Source of the DNA: Microbacterium arborescens
GTDB taxonomy: Bacteria; Actinomycetota; Actinomycetes; Actinomycetales; Microbacteriaceae
DNA length: 64,000 bases
Direction of reading: 5' to 3'
Assembly (NCBI GenBank): GCA_003339645.1
Contig: QNUV01000041.1
Coordinates: 186,001-250,000, forward strand
In this document: positions 28,395 to 38,758 of the stretch, one piece after another
How the letters are laid out: each line of letters begins with the position of its first letter
Numbering within the stretch: position 1 is the first letter of the stretch
Position numbers and translations under genes: made by a program
The notes under the pieces: generated by a model
The model's input: only the letters and a program-made list of their open reading frames with translations
Told to the model about the DNA's origin: nothing
Database searches by the model: none

Positions 28395-29638
28395 CGAACC
28401 CGACGATCCAGCAGACAACGCCCACATGGGCGGACGATGTCGATCGCGACCTCGTCCGCAGCGCCGGTGCGCGCCTCGCGCTGCTCGAGCGCGGCGAAGG
28501 AGCGTACGTGTGGGATGTCGACGGCAAGCGCTACCTCGACTTCCTCGCGGGCATCGCCGTCAACTCGCTCGGACACGCTCACCCGGTGTTCGTCGAGGCG
28601 GTCTCGCGGCAGGCGGCGACGCTCTCGCACGTCTCGAACTACTTCGCGACACCGCCGCAGCTCGCCCTCGCCGCGCAGCTGAAGCGTCTCGCGGGCACCG
28701 GCGACGCCGGACGCGTCTACTTCGGCAACTCCGGCGCCGAGGCGAACGAGGCGGCGTTCAAGCTCGCGCGACTGCACGGCGGCGCCGAGCGCCCCCGCAT
28801 CCTCGCGCTGAAGGACGCGTTCCACGGCCGCACGATGGGCACCCTCGCCCTGACCGGCAAGCCGCAGATGCAGCAACCGTTCGAGCCGATGGTCCCCGGT
28901 GTCGAGAGCATCGACTCGACGGTCGAGGCCCTCGAAGCCGCGATGGACGATCGTGTCGCGGCGCTGTTCGTCGAGCCCATCAAGGGCGAGGCCGGGGTCA
29001 TCCCGCTGCCCGAGGGCTACCTCGCGGCGGCGCGTGAGATCACGAAGCGTCACGGTGCGCTGCTGATCATCGACGAGATCCAGACCGGCGCCGGACGCAC
29101 CGGCGCATGGTTCGCATTCCAGCACGCCGGCATCGAGCCCGACGCGATCACGGTCGCCAAGGGCATCGGCGGCGGGTTCCCGATCGGCGCTCTCATCACC
29201 TTCGCGAGTGCGAGCGACCTGTTCTACCCGGGCACGCACGGCTCGACCTTCGGTGGCAACCCGCTGGGCACCGCCGTCGCCTCGGCCGTCCTCGGCGAGA
29301 TCGAGAACGGCGGGCTCGTCGACGCCGCAGCGACCCACGGCGCACGCCTGCGCCAGGTGCTCGAGACGATCGAATCGTCGCTCATCGAGGGCGTGCGCGG
29401 CCAGGGCCTGCTGCTGGGCGTCGGGCTGCGGCATCCGGTCGCCGGCGCCGTCGTCGCGGCGGCGCAGGAGCACGGCCTGATCGTCAATGCGGCGAACGAC
29501 CGCACCGTGCGGATCGCTCCGCCGCTCACCATCGGCGACGTCGAGATCGACGAGTTCGCCGAGCTGTTCACCGCCGCGCTGCGCACCGTCGAGTCGGCCC
29601 TGCTTCTCGAGACCACGACCACGGAGGAATCCGCATGA
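28391..29638 (+). CDS. argD: Acetylornithine aminotransferase
   Basis: A 415-residue class III PLP aminotransferase converting N-acetylglutamate semialdehyde to N-acetylornithine. Visible: [44 protein letters not shown] and the PLP Lys in [14 protein letters not shown]. The ATG at 28391 overlaps the argB stop. A DapC role in lysine synthesis is possible, as for other ArgD proteins. Confidence 0.96.
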   Translation: MTNPTIQQTTPTWADDVDRDLVRSAGARLALLERGEGAYVWDVDGKRYLDFLAGIAVNSLGHAHPVFVEAVSRQAATLSHVSNYFATPPQLALAAQLKRLAGTGDAGRVYFGNSGAEANEAAFKLARLHGGAERPRILALKDAFHGRTMGTLALTGKPQMQQPFEPMVPGVESIDSTVEALEAAMDDRVAALFVEPIKGEAGVIPLPEGYLAAAREITKRHGALLIIDEIQTGAGRTGAWFAFQHAGIEPDAITVAKGIGGGFPIGALITFASASDLFYPGTHGSTFGGNPLGTAVASAVLGEIENGGLVDAAATHGARLRQVLETIESSLIEGVRGQGLLLGVGLRHPVAGAVVAAAQEHGLIVNAANDRTVRIAPPLTIGDVEIDEFAELFTAALRTVESALLLETTTTEESA

Positions 29639-30558
29639 CCCGCCACCTGCTCCGCGACGACGACCTGAGCCCGGCCGAGCAGGCCGAGGTCCTCGACCTC
29701 GCGCTGTCGCTGAAGAAGGACCGCTGGAAGCTCAAGCCCCTCGAGGGCCCGCAGACCGTTGCGGTCATCTTCGACAAGTCGTCGACCCGCACGCGCGTCT
29801 CGTTCGCCGTCGGCATTGCCGACCTCGGTGGCTCGCCGCTGATCATCTCCACGGCCAACAGCCAGCTCGGCGGCAAGGAGACCCCCTCCGACACCGCACG
29901 CGTGCTCGAGCGGCAGGTCGCCGCGATCGTCTGGCGCACGTACGCGCAGGCGGGTCTCGAGGAGATGGCTCGCGGCACCCGCGTGCCGGTCGTCAACGCG
30001 CTGAGCGACGACTTCCACCCCTGCCAGCTGCTCGCCGACCTGCTGACCATCCGTGAGCACAAGGGCGACCTCGCCGGGCTCACCCTGTCGTTCTTCGGCG
30101 ACGGGCAGTCGAACATGGGCCACTCGTACGTGCTCGCCGGCGTGACCGCGGGCATGCACGTCCGTGTCGCCTCGCCCGAGGGCTACGGTCCCCGTGAAGA
30201 CGTCGTGGCCGACGCGCAGCGCATCGCGGCCCAGACGGGCGGATCGGTCACGATCCTCGTCGACCCGCTCGAAGCGGCATCCGGCGCCGACGTCATCGTG
30301 ACCGACACCTGGGTGTCGATGGGCAAGGAAGAGGAGAAGATCGCACGCATCCGCGATCTGGGTGCGTACAAGGTGACGCAGCAGACGATGGATGCTGCCG
30401 CCGACGGCGCGATCTTCATGCACTGCCTGCCCGCCGACCGGGGCTACGAGGTCGACGCCGACGTCATCGACGGTTCGCACAGCGTCGTCTGGGACGAGGC
30501 CGAGAACCGCCTGCACGCGCAGAAGGCGCTGCTGGTCTGGCTGCTGCGTCAGCAGTGA
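29635..30558 (+). CDS. argF: Ornithine carbamoyltransferase
   Basis: A 307-residue OTCase. Carbamoyl-phosphate motif STRTR (about 50-54), ornithine-side motifs HPCQ and FMHCLPADRG (catalytic Cys) are intact. It overlaps argD by 4 nt and is the last of the five coupled arg genes; argR and argG, found next in many actinobacteria, are absent from the window. Confidence 0.97.
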   Translation: MTRHLLRDDDLSPAEQAEVLDLALSLKKDRWKLKPLEGPQTVAVIFDKSSTRTRVSFAVGIADLGGSPLIISTANSQLGGKETPSDTARVLERQVAAIVWRTYAQAGLEEMARGTRVPVVNALSDDFHPCQLLADLLTIREHKGDLAGLTLSFFGDGQSNMGHSYVLAGVTAGMHVRVASPEGYGPREDVVADAQRIAAQTGGSVTILVDPLEAASGADVIVTDTWVSMGKEEEKIARIRDLGAYKVTQQTMDAAADGAIFMHCLPADRGYEVDADVIDGSHSVVWDEAENRLHAQKALLVWLLRQQ

Positions 30559-30582
30559 CCACGGCACGGTGAGGAGCGGCCG

Positions 30583-31689
30583 GTGCCGGGGATGAGCGAG
30601 ATGCTGCGGCGCCGCTCGCTGTTCGCGCCCTCGCGCATCGACGGTATCGACCTCGCTCGCGGGCTCGCCGTCATCGGCATGCTCGCGGCGCACCTGCTCG
30701 CCATCCCCGACTTCGACTGGACGATCCCCTCCTCGTACGAGGGGATCGTCCACGGGCGGTCGTCCATCCTGTTCGCGACGCTCGCGGGTGTCTCGATCGG
30801 GCTCGTCAGCGGCGGCCCGGTTCCGCTGCGCGGCCCACGACTCGAGACGGCTCGTCTGCGCCTGCTCGTGCGCGCCGGGGCGATCTGGGTGATCGGCGTG
30901 CTGCTGCTGTTCCTCGCGGTGCCGGTGTACGTCATCCTTCCCGCCTACGCGCTGCTGTTCGTGATCGCCGCCGCCGTCCTGCCGCTGCGGGCGCGCACGT
31001 TGCTCATCGCCGCCGCGGTCGTCGGGCTCGTCGCGCCGTTCCCGCAAGCGGCGATCGACGGCCTGTCGTTCTGGTCGACACCCGAGGGCGTCGACGTCTC
31101 GAACGCCGTCGGGTGGCACTACCCGTTCCTGACCTGGATAGCGTTCGTCCTCGCGGGCATGGGGGCGGCGCGCCTCGACCTGCGCTCGCGCGCGACGCCG
31201 TGGCTCCTCGCGCTCGCCGGGCTCGCCCTGACGGCGGTCGGCGCCGCCCTCGACATCGTGTGGGGACGCTCCGAGGTCTTCGGTGAGACACCGTGGACCG
31301 GGGAAGCCCACTCATCCGGGCTGTTCGAGGTCATCGGATCCGGCGGCTTCGCCCTCCTCGTCATCGGCGTGTGCGTCCTCGTGTGCCGCACGCCTCTCAC
31401 ATGGATCGCGTTGCCACTGCGGGCGGTCGGCTCGATGCCGCTCACCGCCTACTCGGCGCAGATCGTCGTGTGGGCGCTCACCCGGCCTGCCGCCGAGCCC
31501 GGCGTGTTCGAACTCGATGCATACCGGGCCCTTGAGCCGTTCTGGCCGATGACCCTCGGCATCATCCTCGGGTGCACCGTCTGGGCGCTCCTCGTGGGAC
31601 GCGGTCCGCTCGAGGCCGGGATCGACGCGCTCGCCCGGGTAACGGTCCGCGGTCGCACGGACGCGCCGAGCGCGGCGATGCCGCCCCGA

Positions 31690-31692
<3 letters not shown>
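30583..31692 (+). CDS. DUF1624/DUF418-like multi-helix membrane protein between argF and argH
   Basis: A 369-residue membrane protein with about ten hydrophobic segments. The N-terminus (RIDGIDLARGLAVIGMLAAHL) matches the heparan-alpha-glucosaminide acetyltransferase-like (DUF1624) / DUF418 superfamily, whose members are acyltransferase-like transmembrane proteins. The GTG at 30583 lies 6 nt after GAGGAG; an ATG at 30592 is the alternative. Its position inside the arg genes is unexpected, and I cannot tie it to arginine metabolism. Confidence 0.7.
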
Positions 31693-33195
<1,503 letters not shown>

Positions 33196-33210
33196 GATAA
33201 CCTGATCGAC

Positions 33211-33855
33211 ATGTCGATCGCCGTGATCGCCGACATCGTCGGTTCCCGCCTGCTCGTGGATCGCAGCAGCACCCAGACGCGGATCGAAGCCGCGATGGCC
33301 GAGATCGATCGCGCGCTCCCCGTCGCCGCTTCGCCGATGCGTGCCACGTTCGCCGACGAGTTCCAGGCGGTCTTCGACGAGCTCGATGACGCGCTGGCCT
33401 GGCTTCTGCTTCTCCAGCTGGTCCTGCCCGATGAGGCGTCGCTGCGCTTCGGGCTGGGCATCGGCGACGTGGGGTCGGTCGCATCCGAGAGTGCGGACAT
33501 CTCCGACGGGCCGGGCTGGTGGCGCGCGCGAGAGGCGATCGAACAGGTGCACGCGATGCAGGACCGCGCGGTTCCGCGCGCCCGCACCCGCATTGTCGGA
33601 GGGGAGGACGAGGATGTCGCCATGGCCGACCGAATCCGCTTCGCCAACGCCTACGCGCTCGCCCGCGACGAGATCGTCGGGGGCATGTCGGAGCGCGCCC
33701 GGCGCCTGACCTACGGCCGCTGCCTCGGACGCACCCAGGGCGCCCTCGCGAAGGAGGAAGGCATCACGCAGTCGGCGGTGTCGCAACTGCTCGCCTCGTC
33801 GGGAGCCCCCGCGGTCGTCGCCGGCTACGCGGCGCTGACGGAGCACTCGTCGTGA
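33211..33855 (+). CDS. SatD-family protein with C-terminal helix-turn-helix
   Basis: A 214-residue SatD-family protein (IAVIADIVGSRLLVDR at the N-terminus, TFADEFQAVF, LRFGLGIGDV). SatD was named in the streptococcal acid-tolerance operon sat; its activity is not defined. Residues about 178-200 (TQGALAKEEGITQSAVSQLLASSG) form a readable helix-turn-helix, so this member may bind DNA. It is translationally coupled (GTGA) to a membrane protein gene. Alternative: a nucleotidyl-cyclase-like fold in the N-terminal part, which I cannot confirm. Confidence 0.8.
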   Translation: MSIAVIADIVGSRLLVDRSSTQTRIEAAMAEIDRALPVAASPMRATFADEFQAVFDELDDALAWLLLLQLVLPDEASLRFGLGIGDVGSVASESADISDGPGWWRAREAIEQVHAMQDRAVPRARTRIVGGEDEDVAMADRIRFANAYALARDEIVGGMSERARRLTYGRCLGRTQGALAKEEGITQSAVSQLLASSGAPAVVAGYAALTEHSS

Positions 33856-34547
33856 TCGGCGCGGGGCTCATCCTCCTCGGTGTCGGCGCGCTCGACCTCG
33901 CCCGCAAGCGGCTGTCGGGCGCGAAGCTCGGGATCGTGCTCGTGGTTCTCGGCGCCGCGCTGCTGCCCCTCGCCGCCTGGGCGGGCGCCGCGGCCTGGTG
34001 GTTCGCGGCCGTCGCGGTCGCAGCCGGATGGGCGGCGGTCACCTCGACGCGCGAGCCCACCCGGTGGGGACTGTGGCCCGCGGCGCTCCTGGCGGTCGTC
34101 GTGGCCGTGGCGGTCGCCCTCATCGGGGTGCGCGATGGCCAGGGGCCGCTCGAGAGGATCTGGCCGATCGACTCGCCGCTGGGCGTCGTGAGCCTCGACC
34201 TCGCCATCGCGCTGGCGGGCGCGTTGGTGTTCCTCGTCGAGTCGGGAAACGTCATCGTGCGGGCGTCGCTGCGGGGCGGTGTCGTGGCCGCCGAAGCGGC
34301 GAACGAGCTGAAGGGCGGGCGCATCATCGGCCCCCTCGAGCGCGTGCTCGTCTTCGCGCTCACCCTCACCGGGGCGTTCACGCTGCTGGCCGCCGTGCTC
34401 GCGGCGAAGGGCATCGTCCGCTTCCCCGAGATCTCGCGCGACCACGACGGAGGAGACCGCGCCGAGTACTTCCTCGTCGGAAGCCTCGTCAGCTGGGTCG
34501 TCGCCCTCGGCGCGGCCTTCCTCATCTGGTGGGGCACCGCCGCCTGA
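33852..34547 (+). CDS. SatD-associated membrane protein
   Basis: A 231-residue protein with about seven hydrophobic segments. The C-terminal half (GGRIIGPLERVLVFALTLTGAF...AAKGIVRFPEI...EYFLVGSLVSW) resembles the C-terminal region of DUF3307-type proteins, which are often paired with SatD-family genes. The start GTG at 33852 overlaps the SatD-like stop by 4 nt. Function unknown; the coupling points to a two-component membrane/regulator unit. Confidence 0.65.
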   Translation: MIGAGLILLGVGALDLARKRLSGAKLGIVLVVLGAALLPLAAWAGAAAWWFAAVAVAAGWAAVTSTREPTRWGLWPAALLAVVVAVAVALIGVRDGQGPLERIWPIDSPLGVVSLDLAIALAGALVFLVESGNVIVRASLRGGVVAAEAANELKGGRIIGPLERVLVFALTLTGAFTLLAAVLAAKGIVRFPEISRDHDGGDRAEYFLVGSLVSWVVALGAAFLIWWGTAA

Positions 34548-34582
34548 GCGCCGTCGAGGCGGGTCGCGCCGTGCGCCGCTGA

Positions 34583-34588
34583 TAACCT
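34583..34588 (+). promoter_or_regulatory. -10 element of tyrS
   Basis: TAACCT ends 7 nt before the GTG at 34596, leaving no room for a T-box leader. Confidence 0.5.
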
Positions 34589-34595
34589 GAAGCGC

Positions 34596-35900
34596 GTGTC
34601 TGATGAAGCCCTGACGACCGCCCCCGTGGCGCTCGATCCCGCGTTCGAGAACGTGTGGGACGAGTTGGTGTGGCGCGGTCTCGTGCATGTGTCCACCGAC
34701 CAGGAAGCGCTGCGAGAGGCGCTCGGCGGAGACCCGATCACGTATTACTGCGGCTTCGACCCGACGGCGGCATCCCTGCACCTCGGTCACCTCGTGCAGC
34801 TGCTCACGCTCCGCCGTCTGCAGCTGGCCGGTCACAAGCCCCTCGGTCTCGTCGGCGGCTCGACGGGCCTCATCGGCGACCCGCGTCCGACTGCCGAGCG
34901 CACGCTCAACTCGCGCGAGACCGTCGCCGAGTGGGTCGACCGTCTGCGCGGTCAGATCGAGAAGTACCTCAGCTTCGAGGGCGAGAATGCCGCCCGCATG
35001 GTGAACAACCTCGACTGGACGGCGCCGCTGTCGGCGATCGACTTCCTGCGCGAGATCGGCAAGCACTACCGCGTCGGCACGATGCTGAAGAAGGATGCCG
35101 TCGCCGCCCGTCTGAACTCGGATGCCGGCATCAGCTACACCGAGTTCAGCTACCAGATCCTGCAGGGTCTCGACTTCCTCGAGCTCTACCGCCAGTACGG
35201 CTGCACGCTGCAGACGGGTGGATCGGACCAGTGGGGAAACCTCACCAGCGGCACCGACCTCATCCACCGCGTCGAGGGCACCTCGGTGCACGCGTTCGGC
35301 ACGCCGCTGATCACCAACAGCGACGGCACGAAGTTCGGCAAGAGCGAGGGCAACGCCATCTGGATCGACGCCGAGCTCACGAGCCCGTACGCGTTCTACC
35401 AGTTCTGGCTCTCGACCGCGGATGCCGATGTCGTCGAGCGCCTGAAGGTGTTCACCTTCCTCAGCAGCGCTGAGATCGCCGAGTACGAGCGCCTCGTCGC
35501 CGACGAGCCGTTCCGCCGTGCCGCTCAGAAGCGTCTGGCGTTCGAGGTCACCGCGACGGTGCACGGAGTGGATGCGACGGCCAAGGTCATCGCGGCATCC
35601 GATGCACTCTTCGGCCAGGGCGACCTGACCGCTCTCGACGCTGCCACGCTGCGCTCGGCTCTGCAGGAGCTTCCGCACGCCACGGCGTCGGCCGGTGCCT
35701 CGGTCGTGCAGCTGCTCGTCGACACCGGGCTCGTGGGCAGCCTGTCGGAGGCCCGTCGGGCCATCGCGCAGGGCGGCGTCTCGATCAACGGTGCGAAGGT
35801 CGACGACGAGTCGGCCGTCGTCGTCGGCGACCTGCCGGGCGGTGTTGCCGTGCTGCGGCGGGGCAAGAAGACGCTCGCGGGCGTCTTCGTCGAGGACTGA
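34596..35900 (+). CDS. tyrS: Tyrosyl-tRNA synthetase
   Basis: A 434-residue class Ic synthetase. The HIGH-type motif is HLGH (in FDPTAASLHLGHL), tyrosine pocket residues lie in YTEFSYQILQGLDFLELY, and the KMSKS-type loop is KFGKS. The C-terminal S4 domain (from about 365, LLVDTGLVGSLSEARRAIAQGGVSINGAKV) binds tRNA. Only one tyrS copy is visible. Confidence 0.97.
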   Translation: MSDEALTTAPVALDPAFENVWDELVWRGLVHVSTDQEALREALGGDPITYYCGFDPTAASLHLGHLVQLLTLRRLQLAGHKPLGLVGGSTGLIGDPRPTAERTLNSRETVAEWVDRLRGQIEKYLSFEGENAARMVNNLDWTAPLSAIDFLREIGKHYRVGTMLKKDAVAARLNSDAGISYTEFSYQILQGLDFLELYRQYGCTLQTGGSDQWGNLTSGTDLIHRVEGTSVHAFGTPLITNSDGTKFGKSEGNAIWIDAELTSPYAFYQFWLSTADADVVERLKVFTFLSSAEIAEYERLVADEPFRRAAQKRLAFEVTATVHGVDATAKVIAASDALFGQGDLTALDAATLRSALQELPHATASAGASVVQLLVDTGLVGSLSEARRAIAQGGVSINGAKVDDESAVVVGDLPGGVAVLRRGKKTLAGVFVED

Positions 35901-35909
35901 CCCGACCGG

Positions 35910-36704
35910 ATGCCGTTCACCCCGAGCCACGCCGTCGTCGCGCTGGCGGTCGTTCGCACACCGCTCGTGCCGGCGGCCGTGGCCGTTGGGGCGATGGCTC
36001 CCGACCTGCCGTTGTTCGCCCGCGGGATCGGCATCAGCTACGCGCAGACGCATGCGTATCCCTGGCTGACGGTCGTGATCGCGGGTGTGCTGCTGCTCGC
36101 GTGGTGGCTGCTGCTGCGCCCGGCGGTGCGTGAGCTCGCGCCGGACTGGCTCGCGGGAAGGCTGCCATCGGCGTGGGATTCCGCGGGTGGCGACGCGCTG
36201 CGAACGGTCGTGCCGGGGTCGGGGCGCGGCCGGTCGGTCGCGGTCACGGTTCTGCTGGTCGTGGTGTCGCTGGCACTCGGCGTGCTGAGCCACATCGCCT
36301 GGGACGCCTTCACCCACGAGGGGCGCTGGGGCGTCGAGCTCCTCCCCGCGCTGGCCGAGCGCTGGGGACCGTTCCACGGCTACCGGTGGTTCCAGTACGC
36401 ATCGAGCGCGCTCGGTCTGCTGGGGCTTGCAGTCGCGGGGGCGTTCTGGCTGCGGAAGCGGTCGTCGGCTCCGGCGCGGCGGGTGCTGCCCGGCGCCGTG
36501 CGGGTGGTCTGGTGGGTGTCGCTGCCGGTCGCGCTTGTCGCGGCGTGGCTGATCGGCCTCGCCGCGTACGGCCCGCTGACGGCAGAGTGGACCGCTCAGC
36601 ACCTCGCGTACCGGGTGCTGCCGCCCGCGTGTGCCATCTGGGGAGTGGTAACGCTCGTGCTGTGCGTCGTCGTGCAGGTGGCGCGTCGCCGCGCCGCGCG
36701 GTGA
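35910..36704 (+). CDS. DUF4184-family membrane protein
   Basis: A 264-residue protein beginning MPFTPSHAVVAL, the hallmark of DUF4184, with conserved His/Asp residues near the start (SHA, APDLPLF) and SHIAWDAFTHEG in the middle, reminiscent of membrane-bound metal-dependent hydrolases of the YdjM type. About six membrane helices. It starts 9 nt after tyrS and may be co-transcribed. Activity unknown. Confidence 0.8.
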   Translation: MPFTPSHAVVALAVVRTPLVPAAVAVGAMAPDLPLFARGIGISYAQTHAYPWLTVVIAGVLLLAWWLLLRPAVRELAPDWLAGRLPSAWDSAGGDALRTVVPGSGRGRSVAVTVLLVVVSLALGVLSHIAWDAFTHEGRWGVELLPALAERWGPFHGYRWFQYASSALGLLGLAVAGAFWLRKRSSAPARRVLPGAVRVVWWVSLPVALVAAWLIGLAAYGPLTAEWTAQHLAYRVLPPACAIWGVVTLVLCVVVQVARRRAAR

Positions 36705-36758
36705 GTATCGCGGGCTAGTCGTCTGGGCGGCCCGTGGTCGGGTGCCCGAGGTGGCGGG

Positions 36759-37127
36759 TCAGTCGACTCCGCGCAGTCGGTCGATCTCGCGGCGTTCGCG
36801 TTTCGTGGGCCGGCCGGCGCCGCGATCCCGGACGGCGAGCATCGCCATCGGCTCGCGCGGGGGAGTGCGGTCTTCCAGGGCGGTGGCGGCGACGGGCGCA
36901 CCGACGCGCTTGGTGAGCGTCTGCCGGACGACGAGGATGCGGTCGAAGCCCGCGATGCGCACCCGCAGCTCGTCGCCCGGCTTCACCGATTGCGACGCTT
37001 TGACCTTCTCGCCGTTGACCCGGACGTGACCAGCTCGGCAGGCCGTGGTCGCCGCTGAGCGGGTCTTGTAGATGCGTACCGCCCACAGCCACGAGTCCAC
37101 GCGGACGGGGGCATCGGATGCGGTCAT
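36759..37127 (-). CDS. S4-domain RNA-binding protein (Hsp15-like)
   Basis: A 122-residue S4 protein: RVDSWLWAVRIYKTRSAATTACRAGHVRVNGEKVKAS at residues 9-45 is the RNA-binding fold, followed by a basic C-terminal tail. It resembles Hsp15 (HslR), which binds free 50S subunits carrying nascent chains after heat shock. It stands alone between a DUF4184 gene and a GNAT gene. Confidence 0.9.
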   Translation of the reverse strand: MTASDAPVRVDSWLWAVRIYKTRSAATTACRAGHVRVNGEKVKASQSVKPGDELRVRIAGFDRILVVRQTLTKRVGAPVAATALEDRTPPREPMAMLAVRDRGAGRPTKRERREIDRLRGVD

Positions 37128-37149
37128 GCGTTCTATTCTCGCCGAAGCG

Positions 37150-37767
37150 TCACGGGTGCTCTCCGGTGCCCGTCTCGTGGGTGTCGGCGAGGTCGAGCGA
37201 GACCACGGCGACGTGCGGCTTGGGGCGCGCGACCTCGCGGAAGCCCGCGCTGAGGAACGTGGAGAGAGCGCCGTGGTACAGCTCGTTGGACGTCACCTTT
37301 CGCCCCGCATCCGGGTCAACGGGGTACGCCTCGACCACGCGTGCGCCATTCTCGCGGGCGAAGGCGATCGCGGCATGGAGAAGCGCCGCGTTGAGGCCCG
37401 AGCCGCGATGCTCCTTGCGCACCGCGAAGCAGCTGACGGCCCAGACATCCGCGTCGTCCCAGGGCTCTTCGGTCGCGCCGGCGTAGGCGCGTGTCTTGCT
37501 CAACCGGATCTGACGGGTACGCGGGCCGACACGCACCCAGCCGGCGGCGTCGCCGTCGACGTAGGCGATGAGGCCGGGGGAGGGCGCGGCATCCACTTCG
37601 CTTCGGAAGGCTGAGGCACGGCCGTCGATATCGGTGCGCTGGAAGTCGGCGTTGGTCATCGTCCACCACTGGCACTGACACTCGTGCCCATCGCCGCCGC
37701 CGCTCATCGCGTGCTGGGCATCGCTGAAGCTGCCGGGCGTCACCGGCACGATCGTCGTCTCGCTCAT
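37150..37767 (-). CDS. GNAT-family N-acetyltransferase
   Basis: A 205-residue GNAT. The acetyl-CoA motif is present as VRKEHRGSGLNAALLHAAIAFARENGARVVEAYPVD (about 117-152), with the preceding strand WAVSCFAV. A Cys/His cluster near the N-terminus (GHECQCQWW) is a recurring feature of one actinobacterial GNAT subgroup. The ATG at 37767 lies 6 nt after TACCGT (minus strand). Substrate unknown. Confidence 0.88.
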   Translation of the reverse strand: MSETTIVPVTPGSFSDAQHAMSGGGDGHECQCQWWTMTNADFQRTDIDGRASAFRSEVDAAPSPGLIAYVDGDAAGWVRVGPRTRQIRLSKTRAYAGATEEPWDDADVWAVSCFAVRKEHRGSGLNAALLHAAIAFARENGARVVEAYPVDPDAGRKVTSNELYHGALSTFLSAGFREVARPKPHVAVVSLDLADTHETGTGEHP

Positions 37768-37884
37768 GGCCAGACGGTACTGCCCGCCCCTGACACCGGG
37801 CAACGATCGGTCGTCGCAGAAGCCCCGCAACGCGCCCGGGTGCGCCGGTTCGCGAGCGGGCTCAGGACCGGTTAGGATAGGGGA

Positions 37885-37904
37885 GTTGTCCGCGTGCGGA
37901 CAAC
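37885..37904. repeat. 20-bp palindrome between promoter and tRNA-Pro
   Basis: GTTGTCCGC-GT-GCGGACAAC is a perfect 9-bp inverted repeat directly before the tRNA gene and 6 nt after its -10 candidate (TAGGAT, 37873-37878). It would fold as a hairpin in the tRNA precursor leader, or serve as a protein site. Confidence 0.6.
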
Positions 37905-37908
37905 GGAC

Positions 37909-37982
<74 letters not shown>

Positions 37983-37987
37983 CAAAA

Positions 37988-38027
37988 AAGGCCCGGATTC
38001 CTGCTGGATCGCAGAAATCCGGGCCTT
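37988..38027 (+). terminator. Terminator of tRNA-Pro
   Basis: A 12-bp perfect stem (AAGGCCCGGATT at 37988-37999; complement at 38016-38027) with a 16-nt loop and a T-rich tail, starting 5 nt after the tRNA. Confidence 0.85.
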
Positions 38028-38082
38028 TCGTCGTTTCGTGCTGGTCCCGAACCGTCGTGTTCATGCACGACCAGCTGATGCC

Positions 38083-38354
38083 AGGAACCCGAAGGGCTGC
38101 GCGTTCGGCAAGCGCGTCGATGAGAACGGCCGAGGTGCACTGTTCGACCAGCCGACGGCCGACGGCGCCGAGATCGAAATGAAGTATCTCTGGATCCTGC
38201 TCTACAACGAGCGCGACGGCATGGTCTATCTGGAGCTGTCCCGCGCGAAGTCGACGGCCGGCAAGGGGATCGACGGCCGGCTTGACCGCATCATCTCCCG
38301 CCGCTTGACCTCGCGCTCGGCGCCTTCTCGTTCGATGAAGACGAGGTCTGCTAA
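38083..38354 (+). pseudogene. Frameshifted gene remnant beside tRNA-Pro
   Basis: From 38083 one frame reads like real protein (RNPKGCAFGKRVDENGRGALFDQ ... MKYLWILLYNERDGMVYLELSRAK ... GIDGRLDRII) with no start codon of its own. Near 38300 the sense shifts to the next frame (LDLALGAFSFDEDEVC, stop at 38352). The pattern resembles the C-terminal half of a hypothetical protein found on mobile elements that has lost its 5' end and gained a frameshift. Family not recognised. Together with the adjoining spacer it fills most of the 440-bp gap between the tRNA terminator and the next gene. Confidence 0.5.
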
Positions 38355-38375
38355 ACCGACCTCGGGCGTGAGCGA

Positions 38376-38403
38376 AAAACATACATGCTTGTATGTATGT
38401 TTT
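38376..38403. promoter_or_regulatory. TetR/ArpA-type operator before the secreted peptide gene
   Basis: A perfect 11-bp inverted repeat, AAAACATACAT-N6-ATGTATGTTTT, 68 bp before the ATG at 38471. ACATAC...GTATGT half-sites are typical of TetR-family and gamma-butyrolactone-receptor operators. The 11-mer TGCTTGTATGT inside it (38386-38396) recurs exactly at 45116-45126. Confidence 0.75.
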
Positions 38404-38470
38404 GGTTCTGCCAGGGTGAACCTCACCGGCAGGGTGCCGGCCCAACCTCACTCACAAGGAAGTGGTTCAC

Positions 38471-38758
38471 ATGAAGACGAAGTTCAAGAAGGGTTTCGGG
38501 GCGGTCGTCCTCGCGGCGTCTTTGGCCGTCGGCGGTGCGCTGAGCGCCGCCCCGGCTTACGCAGGACAGAGCGGCACGTGGTTCGCCGGTCCCTTCAACG
38601 CCAGCGCGGAGCACGATGTGTGGGGCGGCACACAGGGGCTGTCCTTCGCCAAACACGGCTGCAAGACGGCCACCTCGGGCTGGACGACCAGCGGCGGATA
38701 CGCGTGGGCAGCCTGTGGCGTGGACACGGGTAGCTACGCCTACAACTCGTTCAGGTGA
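38471..38758 (+). CDS. Small secreted two-cysteine peptide, lactococcin-972-like layout
   Basis: A 95-residue precursor with a Sec signal peptide (basic MKTKFKKGFG, hydrophobic core, cleavage near APAYA-GQ) leaving about 63 residues rich in Gly, Ser, Trp and aromatic residues with two Cys (C67-like and C81-like positions, KHGCKT and AACGVD). The mature start GQSGTWFAG and aromatic C-terminus (YAYNSFR) recall the lactococcin 972 bacteriocin family, and ABC genes with periplasmic adaptor lie nearby as in such loci. A class II/Lcn972 assignment is a guess from layout. AAGGAAG precedes the ATG; a strong palindromic operator lies upstream. Confidence 0.6.
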   Translation: MKTKFKKGFGAVVLAASLAVGGALSAAPAYAGQSGTWFAGPFNASAEHDVWGGTQGLSFAKHGCKTATSGWTTSGGYAWAACGVDTGSYAYNSFR

